A DNA stretch of 64,000 nt, from NCBI GenBank assembly GCA_003952965.2, contig CM025850.1, forward strand, positions 21,707,123-21,771,122, in the 5' to 3' direction. Positions 11,290-22,100 of this stretch are shown here, in pieces (position 1 is the stretch's first letter; every line of letters begins with the position of its first letter). Below the pieces are notes generated by a model. The model saw only the letters and a program-made list of their open reading frames with translations. It made no database searches and was not told where the DNA came from. The position numbers and the translations under genes were made by a program. Source of the DNA: Morella rubra. Taxonomy: Eukaryota > Streptophyta > Magnoliopsida > Fagales > Myricaceae.

Positions 11290-11509
11290 TGTTAATTGTT
11301 GTGGGGGAAAAATAGAGTAATAATATAACAGAATAGACGAGACAAAGATTGAGAAGTTTCTATATATTGACGTAAATGATCTATTGTATACATCTCTACT
11401 TATAGACCATTAATTGAATACATAACAACTCTTAACTAAAATATGAACGAACTTTCAACTCAGCTCGTGTGTAACAGAAATAACGGAGTGAGTAAAAATC
11501 ACTCTAATA
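11290..11509 (-). repeat. 3' LTR of copia element B
   Basis: A 220-bp terminal repeat, clearly similar to 14671-14877. On the element strand it ends with AACAATTAACA next to the AGCGG duplication. Confidence 0.92.
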
Positions 11510-11521
11510 CTTCCCCTCAAG
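11510..11521 (-). other. Polypurine tract of copia element B
   Basis: On the minus strand CTTGAGGGGAAG directly precedes the 3' LTR. Confidence 0.8.
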
Positions 11522-12840
11522 ATGAACAAAAAATGTTAAGAATGTTCATCTTGGACAGTAAAAATTTAAACTGACCAAAACCTAAAGACTTAATGAATAA
11601 GTCAGCCAGCTGATGTTTAGAACGAATATACAAAGTTCTATTAAGTCTTACTTGTATCTTTTCACGAACAAGATGACAGTCCAACTCTATATGCTCAGTG
11701 CATTCATGGAAGACAGGATTGGCTGCACTGTGAAGAGTAGCTTTGTTGTCATAGAAGAGGAGAGCTAGCTGGAGATGAGGGACCTGTAAATCAGCAAGCA
11801 AAAACTTGAGCCAAGTAATCTCATAGCTAGTGGAGGCCATTGCCCGATACTCAGCCTTTGATGAAGAACGTGAAACCGTTGTTTGCTTCTTCGATTTCCA
11901 TGAGATTAAAGAATCATCAAGGAAAACACAAAAGCCTGTAATTGATCTCCTTGTCTCAGAACATCCAACTTAGTCAGAATTAGTAGAGGCTTTGAGATGA
12001 AGTGAACTTGTAGCTGGGAAAAATAGACCCTGTCTAGCAGAACCCTTGATATACCGAAGGACTCTATGAGCAGCATCAAAGTGCAGCTGATGTGGCTTGT
12101 TAATAAACTGGCTGAGGACTTGCAAAGCATATGAGAGATCTAGTCTAGTAATAGTCAGATATAGGAGACGACCAATCAATCGTCTATACACAGTTGGATC
12201 TGAAAGAGGCGAGTTAGCATCATGAACTAAATCTAGATTTTGTTCAACTAGTGTGTGGACAGGTTTAGCACTAGTAAAGCCTGAATCAATAAAGACATCA
12301 AGTGCAAACTTTCGTTGATACACAGTAATTCCAGTTGAAGAGTGGGCAACTTCCAATCCATGGAAGTATTTGAGTTGACCCAAGTCCATGATTTTGAACT
12401 TCTGGTCGATGACAACTTTGAAGTCATTAATCAAGGCTAAATTATCTCCAGCAAGGATGATATTATCCATATACACCAGCAATGCAATGAATGATTTGCC
12501 AGTCTTCTTTGTGAACAAAATGTAATCGGCTTTGGATTGAATGAATCCATTAGCCAAAAGGAATTCATAAAACATGAGAAACCACTGCCTAGAGGCTTGC
12601 TTTAGACCACACAAAGATTTATTTAACTTGTAGACTTGATGCACCCCTTTTCGACTAAAACCAGGAGGTAACTTCATGTAAATATCCTCGTGAAGATCTC
12701 CATGAAGAAATGCATTATTTACATCAAGTTATTGCAAGTGCCAATGTCTAGAGGCAGCAACAACAAGTAATAATCTGACAGAAGTCAATTTTGCAGTAGG
12801 GGAAAAGCTTTCGAAATAATCGAAGCCTTCTTTTTGGGTA
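11517..12840 (-). pseudogene. Copia B reverse transcriptase and RNase H
   Basis: The best-preserved part is the 235-codon frame at 11970-12677, which begins inside RT (KLPPGF, then KLNKSLCGLKQASRQW) and runs to the RT connection. The catalytic YVDD box reads YMDN (in LLVYMDNIILAGD), so the second aspartate is lost. RNase H continues in other frames to 11517-11840, where the YDNKATL, RTKHIE-like and QLADLF blocks are visible. The break at about 11906-11970 and the stop near 12735 show decay. The active-site change means it could not have reverse transcribed in its present form. Confidence 0.88.
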
Positions 12841-12853
12841 AAACCTTTAGCAA

Positions 12854-13990
12854 CTAAACTCGTGGATCAAATTTGTGTCTTTGCAAAGTGAGTGTGGAAA
12901 CATAGCAAAGGCAACCGAAGGTCTTGAAGTGCTGATATGTGGGTTTGAAAGAAAACAACAATTCAAATGAATAGTTGTTATCAAGAATAAGAGAAGGTAA
13001 TCGATTAATGAGATATGCTGCATAACGAATGAAATCAGACAAGAAAGACAAAGGCAAATTGGACTAGAACCTACGAGAATGAGCAACATTAAGTAAATGT
13101 TCCTTTCAACATTCCAATTTTGCTGAGGAGTTGCAACACAAGAGTGTTGATAAACTACTCTTTTAGATTAGAAAAAACCAGGTAAGTGAAAATCAGTTCC
13201 AAAATCAGTACGAATGGTCTTGAGTTTGAGATTGAATTGAGTTTCTAGTATGTGAGTTTGAGTTCTGTTTTGAAGCAAAATCACCCATGTGCAATGAGTG
13301 AAGTCATCCATAATTGTGAGAAAAAAATCTAAATCCATTATGATCAGTAACTGAAAAGATCCCTAAAGATCACAATGGATCAATTCGAAAGGAGAAGTTG
13401 TCTTGGTAACAGAAATGGGAAATGACAGCCTATGTTGTTTTTCCATAGGACAGATGGTACAATCATGAAATTTGGAAATGTTGATATCACTAATACATGC
13501 TTGCAATAGAGACATTCTAGATAAGGATGTCCTAATCTACAATGCCATAAGGCAGTCGAAATATTAGAAGAAATAGAATTACAAGGAGCTTTGAAAACAA
13601 TAGAGAAATTTGAAGTAAAAAAATATATGCCACTTGATTCTTTAGCCACACCAATTGTTGTCCAAGTGCGTAGGTCCTGTATAAACATATATTGTCTAAG
13701 GAGAATGAGACAACATGAAATATTTTTTATCAAAGAGCTAACATAAATGAGGTTAAAAGAGAATGCTGGAACAATGAGGACATCTGTCAGCAAAAATGAA
13801 GGAGATAGACGTAGTGTACTAGCATAAGTAACCATATCAGATTGGTTATTTGGCATTTTTACTGAGGAAGTATGAAAGGAAGTAATGGTAGTTAACATAG
13901 ATATTAAGCTGACCATATGATTAGTAGCTCTGGTATCCACAATCCATTTAGGTGCTAAAGAAATAACAAATAAACTGTCATGATAAGGAG
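12854..13990 (-). pseudogene. Copia B protease and integrase remnant
   Basis: Read on the minus strand, it starts with a retroviral-type aspartic protease block, WIVDTRATNHM (about 13913-13950). The usual D-T/S-G triad reads D-T-R, so the glycine is lost. The GAG-pre-integrase block LWHCRLGHP follows (about 13525), and then scattered integrase pieces in several frames (an RNRTQT region; a TPQQNWNVERN block near 13110). The C-terminal block ending KRHKFDPRV stops abruptly at the internal deletion. Several frameshifts are present. Confidence 0.8.
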
Positions 13991-14185
13991 TACAAATACT
14001 TTACCTGCCATATTAACCATTGAATAGGAGGCTAAATCATTATACAATCCGTGTGTAACAATAGGAGATTCAGATGTTGGAAGGAGTGCTAGCAATTGTT
14101 GACCAGGGTAATCGGCAAAGTTTGATGTGAATTGGAGGAGATCATATCAAAAGAAACCTGTGAGCTGATCCTACAGAATCTGTAA

Positions 14186-14651
14186 TTGGTTTGGATCGGG
14201 CCTTGTATCTAGGTGGATAGCTGTGAAGTTTGCAACACTTATCCACAATATGTCCAGTGAAGCCACAATGACTACAGATGGGGTGTTTTTTCTCTTCTAA
14301 GTGAAAGACTTGCCAGTGAATTTGTTTCCAAAATTCTGATTACCTTGACTAACTTGAGCACCTTGATTGCGTGTAAAAAGTACATTATTCTCAACAGATT
14401 GTGAAGAGAAAGAAGCAATGTCACGCTGTCCTTCTTCTTGCACAACAAGTGAGAATGCCTTATTAATAGACGAAAGTGGTTCTATTAACAAGATCTGACC
14501 TTGCACATTTGAATAGGAGTCATTCAAGCCCATAAGAAATTGCGTTTGGATTATCATTGTTTTTGAGATATAAAGGATTGGATTGAATTTGATCTTTAGA
14601 AGTGCTTGCAGGAGGAACCAAGGTAATCAAAGGAGACTTTGGTTCGGCCAT
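14186..14651 (-). pseudogene. Copia B gag remnant with zinc knuckle
   Basis: The start ATG on the minus strand is at 14649-14651, 8 nt inside the primer site. The N-terminal stretch (MAEPKSP) is followed by a frame at 14297-14557 with a FLMGLNDSY block typical of UBN2-type copia gag. A CCHC zinc knuckle (CSHCGFTGHIVDKC) lies at about 14235-14276. Most of the central gag is missing or shifted. Gag forms the particle and the knuckle binds RNA. Confidence 0.75.
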
Positions 14652-14658
14652 CGCAATT

Positions 14659-14670
14659 GCTCTAATACCA
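14659..14670 (-). other. Primer binding site of copia B (initiator Met tRNA)
   Basis: On the minus strand TGGTATTAGAGC directly follows the 5' LTR. It is one mismatch from TGGTATCAGAGC, the complement of the plant initiator methionine tRNA 3' end. Confidence 0.9.
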
Positions 14671-14877
14671 TGTTAATTGTTTTGGGGGAAAAATAGATTA
14701 TCAATATAACAGAATAGACGAGAGAGAAAGATTGAGAAGTTTTTGTATAATGATCCATTGTGTACAACTCTACTTATAGACCAGTAACTATAACAACCCT
14801 TAACTAAAATATGAACGAACTTCCAGCTTAGCTCGTGTCTAACAGAAATAAATGAGTGAGTAAAAATCACTCTAATA
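14671..14877 (-). repeat. 5' LTR of copia element B
   Basis: A 207-bp repeat matching 11290-11509. It is shorter mainly through a missing stretch near 14745 and carries scattered substitutions, so the insertion is not recent. Confidence 0.92.
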
Positions 14878-14882
14878 AGCGG

Positions 14883-17039
14883 AGATGTTAGTATATAATG
14901 AAGGACAGATTAGTCAACCTCTCCTCTGGCACCAAAATTTGTATTTCTTTAAATAGGCGCCTTGTAGAAAATGATCAACATCCGGATAATAATCAAGACT
15001 CAAGAAGTTAACTTATAAGTTATGTAATGTCATGATTTGTTTGGACATTTAATTAGTTTTTTTTCTTCTCCAAAAATAGGACCTATAAAATTAGCATGAT
15101 ATATGTGTCCTAGGTAATTATATATTTACCGTTTATACAATTTTTTTTTCTCCAAACAATATGACCTATAAAATCTTTTTAAAAAAGTATTTGTCAGCCA
15201 TTTAACTACGTTTAATTTCTAGCCTTTTATACCACAACTACCACTAAATAAGCTAAAAAATTCCAAATTAAAAAGCGCATAACCTGAGAAATTACTAAAT
15301 TTCATTAATTAGTTAAAAACAAAAGAAACACATACAAGCTTATATGTCGAAAATCTTAAACTAAGTGTTTTTTTTTCTCAATCTTAAACTAGGTTTTAAG
15401 AATAGAAACTTATACTTCAATTGAAACATTAAACTCTAAAACTATTAGATCCTATTGCAATGCATGCATTGTCTAATAGAATATTACTTACAATACTTGT
15501 AACTGTGTTGCTCTAGAAAAACATTTTTTAAATTAAAATTAATAAAATCCAATTAACTATGACGTAAAAAAGATTAAATAATTAGTCATATTTTCAATTA
15601 AAAATGATAAGTTATCGAATCTTTAATACAGAATTTTGATGAGTAATTTTGCATCTAAAATAGTTTAAGAAATAATTTTTAATTAAATTTAATAATACTT
15701 CATACTTGAATATAATAATAATCGCCTCATTTTAAGATCTCGCCTAAGGCCTAAATGATATAAAGCCCAAAATAATCAATTACGTATTCAAATTTGAATT
15801 AAGTCAAATATGAAGATCTAACTCCTAAGGGTCTATATATGTATGAACGTGGATGTTGGCCGGCTTCTTTCTCTTTCTCTCTTCCTATGTTTTCATATTT
15901 TCTGCTCAGAAAACATTTTGATATTTCTTTCTACGCGCCACAGCAAAGCTTACTCGTTAAGCAAAAACCGTACAAGGCATGAAAAAGAAAGCCACGTCGG
16001 CGGAGGCGGCAGCCGGCAGAGTAGCTAGGGAGGAATGAAACCCGCGTCTAAGAAAGAGAGCAAAGGCGGTTTCCTGTTTTTGTGCAAACACAATATTTTA
16101 TAGAGACGCAAAGGTGTTCGAGGTTTAAGCCAACCTTCTCGACCCCTTGCCGTCCTCTCGTTTAATATAAAAAGTTCAACAAAGAAAGGGGGCAGATGTT
16201 CCACTTTAAGGCCATGTTTGCTTAGCGTCACAGCTAATAAATTATTGCACGGTTTCTTGACCAACCGGTTTGGATTGTTCCTAATTTTATATTGCTTCTT
16301 CCTTTACAGCGACCCAGCTTTCCATGCATACCTTCACATGCACTTGCTCGCCGAAACCCTAGCTAGTTTCCTTGTCCAGCTTTCACACCTTGCCATTCAT
16401 GCTCTTTCTTTACCATTTTGACCATTCCTTTCAAACTTTTCCCCATGCAACCTTGGCAATAGATTGGGCTTTGAGCGCATGCATTGCTTCGTCCGCTAGC
16501 TTTTGGGCAGAAAACCAAAAGGGTCGAAATCATCTATGCTCGAAATTGACGTACAGGGGGGATTTTTGTGGCTAACACAACGATAAATAAGATTTTAACT
16601 TCCCATTTCCCAAGATTAAAAGGGAAATTATACATGAAAAGGAGAAAGAAAACTATTAAGACTCTTCAACTCTATGGCAAACTAAGAAGAGATTCGGAAC
16701 CATACGGCCCATACTAGGAGTATTCATCATTAAAGGGTTCGTATAGGGTACTGAATAAATAGGGGATCACATAATTAGTATGTTCAATTTATCTGTCTCT
16801 CACCTGGCTACTTTTCCCAAATAATTATGTGCTAGTTCTCGTGCTAATCCCTATTTTTCGGGTGGGATTTACTTTCCTTTTCCCATTTCTTTGCGTTGGC
16901 AATTTACCTAATTTCTGAAAATAGCTCGATTGACAGGTCTCCGTTGTAGTACTAGTTCAGAAAACTTGTTTTCGATCGTAAGAACGTAAATCCTAATTTC
17001 TTAGGATTGTTGAGAATGATGTCCTATAACCACTCGAAA
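14883..17039. other. Intergenic, upstream of WOX11/12
   Basis: AT-rich DNA with short frames only; none shows a recognisable domain. One TGTCTC (auxin-response core) occurs at 16794-16799, about 1.2 kb upstream of the WOX start. A single copy this far out is weak evidence for anything. Confidence 0.5.
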
Positions 17040-17290
17040 AGCCGAACAGAAAAGATCGACAATATGTATCTTAAGATGTTGAGATACGACGAAATTAAGT
17101 TGCGTGTGAAGATCAAAGGTGCTGCATGTTGCCGTGTTTGTGATGCACAAAAAGAATAGATGTAGTTAATACTTAAAACGGTTGTAAGGAATGGATATCG
17201 GCATTGGTTTGGACATACTAGTGGTAGAAATGATGCGATTATAGTTGGAAGGTTGATGGGAATCCTAACGACAGTACTGGTGGCTACAGT
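17040..17290 (+). pseudogene. LINE reverse-transcriptase C-terminal remnant
   Basis: Across two or three frames there are pieces resembling the tail of plant L1-type polyproteins: a MYLKMLRYDEIK block (about 17062) and, after stops, RHWFGHTSGRNDAI (about 17200-17245). The latter matches the 'RWFGHV.RR..DA' signature. It is heavily decayed and only about 250 bp long, so the call is tentative. Confidence 0.4.
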
Positions 17291-17905
17291 TACAATAACG
17301 TAGTAAACTTGATGAGAAATTTAGGACAAAAGAGTAGTAATTTAACTTCATTTAGCTCTCTTTTTGTTGTGATTTGGGGGTGGGGAATATGGGGGAATTG
17401 CTTCTCGATTTCGTTTTGAAGAACAGGTGAATTTATGAAGTGTCTTTCATTTATTATATATGTTTGAAGTTAGAAGAGAATTATATTACTAAATATTGAG
17501 GCTGCTGGCTTCTGGCATCAACTCCAAAAGGCTGGAGCAATTTTTATACATTTTTAGGCACTGAAAACTTTGCAGAAATTGCTTGTGGAAAAGTTATTTT
17601 TCTTTTGGAACATGGCTGCAGGCTATCTTTAGAACAATCGGCCATTTTTCACGACGATCAATGTCCACTAGATAGGGCCTTGGCGGTCCTATTCTGGTAC
17701 CATACTTGTATGAAGTGCTGGCACCTAAGTCGAGTACTTACGAAAACCCAGTTTTCTTTCATTTCAGCAGCTAATAATCTTTGTTCCAAAAACACAAAAA
17801 ACTGCTTTCTAGGGCATTGAATACAATATTTTCATAGATATTGCAGATAATTGATAAGGTTGGATTTGTAATTTTACCCTTGAAACAGTATTGCCTCTCC
17901 AGCTC

Positions 17906-17914
17906 TTTATATAG
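17906..17914 (+). promoter_or_regulatory. TATA box, WOX11/12 promoter (candidate)
   Basis: TTTATATAG lies about 95 bp upstream of the WOX ATG, which would give a 5' UTR of some 60-65 bases. Transcript data are not available, so this rests on position and consensus only. Confidence 0.5.
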
Positions 17915-18006
17915 TTTCACCACTTCGAAGCGGTTTCCTATGTGTTCATCTTTGCCATGTTATTTTAGCTTCAAGGACCAGATATTTCTCTTTCTTCTGT
18001 GGAGTG

Positions 18007-19436
18007 ATGGAAGATCAAGGGCAAGACCCTAATAGTCCGAGACAAGGCTCGGATCGAAATCATGAACCAGTCAGGTCAAGGTGGACTCCCAAGCCAGAGC
18101 AAATCCTAATACTGGAGTCTATCTTCAACAGCGGAATGGTAAATCCACCCAAAGATGAAACGGTGAGAATAAGGAAACTGCTAGAGAAATTCGGTTCAGT
18201 CGGAGATGCAAACGTCTTCTACTGGTTCCAGAACCGACGCTCACGATCTCGCCGCCGACAACGCCAGATGCAGGCCAACCTTGAACAAAGAACTCAGGCA
18301 CAAGTAGCCAGTGGTGCAACTCAGTTCGAGAGTGGCTCGGCTTTGGGTTTCGGGCCTTTATCATCTTCTTTTGTTTCGTCTCCATCTTCTTATCATCTTG
18401 GTTCCTCTTCCTCATCTGGCCCTATGTTCAACAATGGCGTTGATCACTGCTTATTTTCACTATCTGGTCAAATGGGCTTCCCCGAAATCGAGCAGGGCTC
18501 GGTGGTAACGCCTGGTGTATGTCCTTCGGATACTTCAAATTTGCAGTACCAAATTGGTAAATGCATGGCTGATTTAGTTTCTGAGATATATAACGTCCAG
18601 TCTCGAAAAATAATTAGCTTTCCACACTCTTCAATTTAAATAATTCCTTTAGTCTTGCTTGGAAATCCAATTTTTCCTCTCCGAGTAACCCACCTTTATT
18701 TTCTTCTCGGCCTCTTTTTTGCACCTGACTTCTCTAAAAAGATATATAGTGATGATCCCTGGTTTTCTGAAGCAACACACAAATAAACTTCCTTAGTAAA
18801 TAATTATACGTATTACCCTCAATAATATCTGTTAATTAAATTCAGAAGTCCAAAACTATCTTGGTAAACTTAATTAGGATGAGCACTGTGTAGAGTAAAG
18901 CACTAATTTTCCTTGATTTGTTTGTTCCCGTACTTGAGTGCTAGTATGAAAGATGCACCTCATTGACCTTCAAAAAAGAGGGCTCTTTCGACTTTCCTTT
19001 CGTATAACTCAATAGTATTAGTTCTTCTGTTTTCTACATTGCTCCCAGGCCAGTCCATCGGTGTCAACTTATATGTAATAGTACTCTTACTCTTTTCTGA
19101 TAACGATCCAAGTTGATTTTAAATTCAGAGCAGGGAACTCATGATTAAGAAATAAATAATCCTTAAAGCTCCACTTTCAATAAGCTTAGATCTCAATTTT
19201 CTCCTCAATTGAACTGACAAACTTTAATCTTTTTTCCAGGATTCATCACAGTGTTTATCAATGGGGTTGCAACGGAAGTTCCAAGAGGACCACTTGACAT
19301 GAAGGCAATGTTTGATCAGGACGTAGTATTGGTCCATTCCTCTGGAGTGCCAGTAGCTGTAAATGAGTTTGGCTTCTTGATGCAGGGCCTACAGCATGGT
19401 GAGAGCTATTTCCTGGTAAGTAGATCCACAAATTAG
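18007..19436 (+). CDS. WOX11/12: WUSCHEL-related homeobox protein, WOX11/12 type
   Basis: Two exons, 18007-18556 and 19240-19436, joined across a 683-bp GT-AG intron (donor G|GTAAAT, acceptor TTCCAG|G, phase 1), encode 248 aa. The atypical homeodomain spans about residues 23-86 with helix 3 [16 protein letters not shown] (69-84). A Ser/Gly-rich middle follows. Exon 2 encodes the conserved C-terminal block of this clade ([13 protein letters not shown], then [26 protein letters not shown]). Homeodomain and C-terminal block together mark the intermediate-clade WOX11/12 group and not WUS or WOX13; I see no TLxLFP-type WUS box. The ATG at 18007 is chosen because it precedes the MEDQGQD start; the frame upstream offers only GTG. 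Family knowledge: nuclear transcription factor, auxin-responsive, promoting founder-cell identity in adventitious and crown root formation. It appears intact, with no stops or lost key residues. A GTAAGT inside the last codons (19416) could act as an extra donor. Separation of WOX11 from WOX12 is not possible here. Confidence 0.93.
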
Positions 19437-21127
19437 CAAGTTGAAAACAATTGGAACGAAATTCCTTAGCACCCTCGGGGGAGGTATATTTGGGGCGAGG
19501 AGCTAGAACATTGGTGTCCGTATACATTACTCTTGTTCTTCTTCAGTTCTTTGTTTGGCGACACTAGTTAAACTATCTAGTTCCTCATGCCCAAAGCTAC
19601 ACGTTAATGCTGTACGACTTAATGAATCCCACCATCACAACTGCCCATAACATTCAATCAGAGCAGTACGAAATTATTGGATTCAGTGAACTCCAAGTCA
19701 GACTCCATTTTTCTATTCTAAAATGTAAATCATAACATAACTCCCGCTTGTTTAATCAATTCAAGATTCCGAAAGATGAAAGGTACTACAATTTAAAATT
19801 TCTTTCCCACTTTTTACTACTTTGATGTTTCTAATTAGTATAGTTTGGTAGTTTTTTAAGAGAATAATTATGTGTTTTAACTGATTGCTAGCAGCTCTTT
19901 CTCTTTCAGTTTCCTTATATACTTTTAATTTTCTAGTGATATCTTGACTCCGATCAAATAATAAAAGAATTAGCTAGCCAATTGAGACCATAAACATCAA
20001 AGTAGCTGATTGAGATTATACTTAAATTTTGGAAACAGGTTTCAAGACCAATATAACAAATAAAGCTGCACCAACCAGTGGGAGCTTGCAACATCTTTTT
20101 CTTTTCCCCCTTTTGCCTTATTGCTTCGGTTTGTGGCTAGATCTTATCCATATTGAAATAATTATATGTGATTATTAGAGACAAATCCCATATGCCAATA
20201 TGTTTTGTTTGTACTTAAGTACGTTCTCAATTATGTTGAATCTTTTCCTTTTTTCATGTTTTTACACTTGTTTCATTGACAAGGCCGTAGGTATATATCC
20301 TGGAACTTAACGAGCGTATAACCTATTCTGCACTTTCGAAGAAGTTCTTCTGCAGGCGCTGGTGCTTCTTTAATGTTTCCTTCATCACAGTTTCTCGTGG
20401 CTGTCGTTAAACTATATATATTTATATCCACATTTCCTGTGGCAATATGCTAATTTTACATGTGGAAATACCAAGGCTGCTAGCTAGCTTCTGTTCCCTG
20501 GTTTCCAATAGAATATAAAAGTACGTAAATTAAGGAGACAGGGCTGATTAGCATATTCAACTCGTGGAAAACCAGAGCAAAAACAACGAAAAAGGAAAGA
20601 GAAAAAGGTAGTTACTTTGGCACTCCGACATGTAAATACTATGAGTCTACCTACTCGCGGTCATGAATTTCGGCAAACATACAGAGCTTTTTAGTTCAGG
20701 CGGCAATGATGTTTGGTCCCCTAAAATGAAGTCAATCAATGGCAAGGCAAGCATTCCTAGCTATTATATTCTTCATAGGAAACGGAAGTTTGCAACTTTA
20801 CCATCTGACCAGCTCCTGTTAAAGGGCGATTCCATTATTCTCCATCCAGCTTTAGACACCAACAGTCATGTTGGAAACAGGATACGGAGCACCTAGCTGA
20901 GAGTTATTCTTACGTTGTCCTTTCTCTTTGATCTGTCTAATCAAACTTGTTTGCAGCTCATTATTCCATCTATCTGAACTTGAGGTAACGGGTCCAATCC
21001 ACATTGTTCAAAAAAACAATAAAAATCAGCTCTTCGGTACATCCTTTTCTTGTCCTCCAGGGTTTTTTTGGTTCCGATGATTATAATAGGGGACAAGCTG
21101 TTAGTTTTAGCGTGTATTTGAGCCTAA

Positions 21128-21195
21128 CATATATATATATATAGTATTAATATATATTATATATTTATATACATATATCATATTTATATATTCTG
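21128..21195. repeat. AT microsatellite region
   Basis: Imperfect (AT)n and TATATT runs over about 65 bp. Confidence 0.9.
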
Positions 21196-21819
21196 AAAGC
21201 GGAGAATGAGGGGAGTGGCGCTGTACAGTGATAGAGAGGAAAAGTGAAGAAGCTACAACACAATCAATGCATACATACATATGTTGTGGGAATTAAATTA
21301 TAGCAGAAGCAACCGTTTATCAAATTGATTCATGTATGCTGCAGGACCTCTCCATACTAGAACTCTCATTGGCCACTTCGAAACGACCTCTCTTTAGAGC
21401 ACTCCATTGGACATGACCCTATGAAATTTGAAGGTCCCCATTATGTGAAATACAAGTTCTCTTAATCTAGCTGTATATGTTGTTGTTAAAAACTACAACA
21501 TGAGTAAATTAAATCACACTTAAGTTCTAAGGACTAAATCTACATTTGAATTCTAGACTTACAGAAGACACTAACGGTCACATTTAGAGGAAGGATTAAT
21601 TTGAACCAGAAGTCAAACCTTGAGCTGCTTAACTACCAGACTATTCTAGCCATGTTGCTTCAACTAGACAATTTTTAAAACTGAATGCTATAAGAACTAG
21701 ATTTTTGTAGAAATGAACACAGAGGGGGCTAGCTGAACGTACAGAGGGGCCCCAGCGGAGTTACTACATCGAACATTTACTAGCAATCCATCCCGGATTC
21801 TCGTACTATAGAGATTTCA

Positions 21820-22100
21820 TAGGCATTAATACTACTATTAGGATTTCACTGTGCGCAACTATAGAGATTTCTAGGCCTTTAGGTCGCAACTATTATCTTC
21901 AATATATTTCGACTAATGTGCAACATAGGTTAGCAGGTTTTAGGTCGCAATTCTTGACGATGAATGGCAGCTTCAATAGGTTAGACATTATAACACTATC
22001 TAGGCAACTCACTTACATAAACCTACTATTATCACCATATTTCACTGTGCAACTGCAGGTTTTAGGTCGCAATACTTCAATAACGATAATGCAGTTCATA
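21820..22100 (+). repeat. Short dispersed repeats (TTTAGGTCGCAA)
   Basis: The phrase TTTAGGTCGCAA occurs three times (about 21879, 21938 and 22059), and ATTTCACTGTGC occurs twice (about 21843 and 22039). The copies look like a decayed tandem unit of roughly 60-200 bp. Confidence 0.6.

Larger units (their letters stand above)
11290..14877 (-). mobile_element. Ty1/copia element B, complete ends, internally deleted
   Basis: Both LTRs are present, the flanking 5-bp duplication AGCGG is exact (11285-11289 and 14878-14882), and the primer site and polypurine tract sit in the right places. The element is 3588 bp, shorter than the roughly 5 kb usual for this type. A deletion near 12845 joins the end of the integrase region (block ending HKFDPRV) to reverse transcriptase ([10 protein letters not shown] block). 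The coding region has many stops and shifts. LTR ends on the element strand are TA...CA, so the first dinucleotide is altered from TG. Confidence 0.92.

Noticed and set aside
16794-16799. TGTCTC as an auxin response element of WOX11/12
   Set aside because: A single six-base match 1.2 kb upstream is expected by chance.
18125-18415. Minus-strand frame opposite WOX exon 1
   Set aside because: Antisense shadow of the homeodomain exon.
18557-18639. Extension of WOX exon 1 through the intron to the stop at 18639
   Set aside because: The conserved C-terminal block in exon 2 joins in frame via consensus splice sites; reading through would lose it.
19258-19527. Minus-strand frame opposite WOX exon 2
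   Set aside because: Antisense shadow of a conserved coding exon.
20663-20896. 77-codon plus-strand frame downstream of WOX
   Set aside because: No domain recognised and no splice or promoter support.
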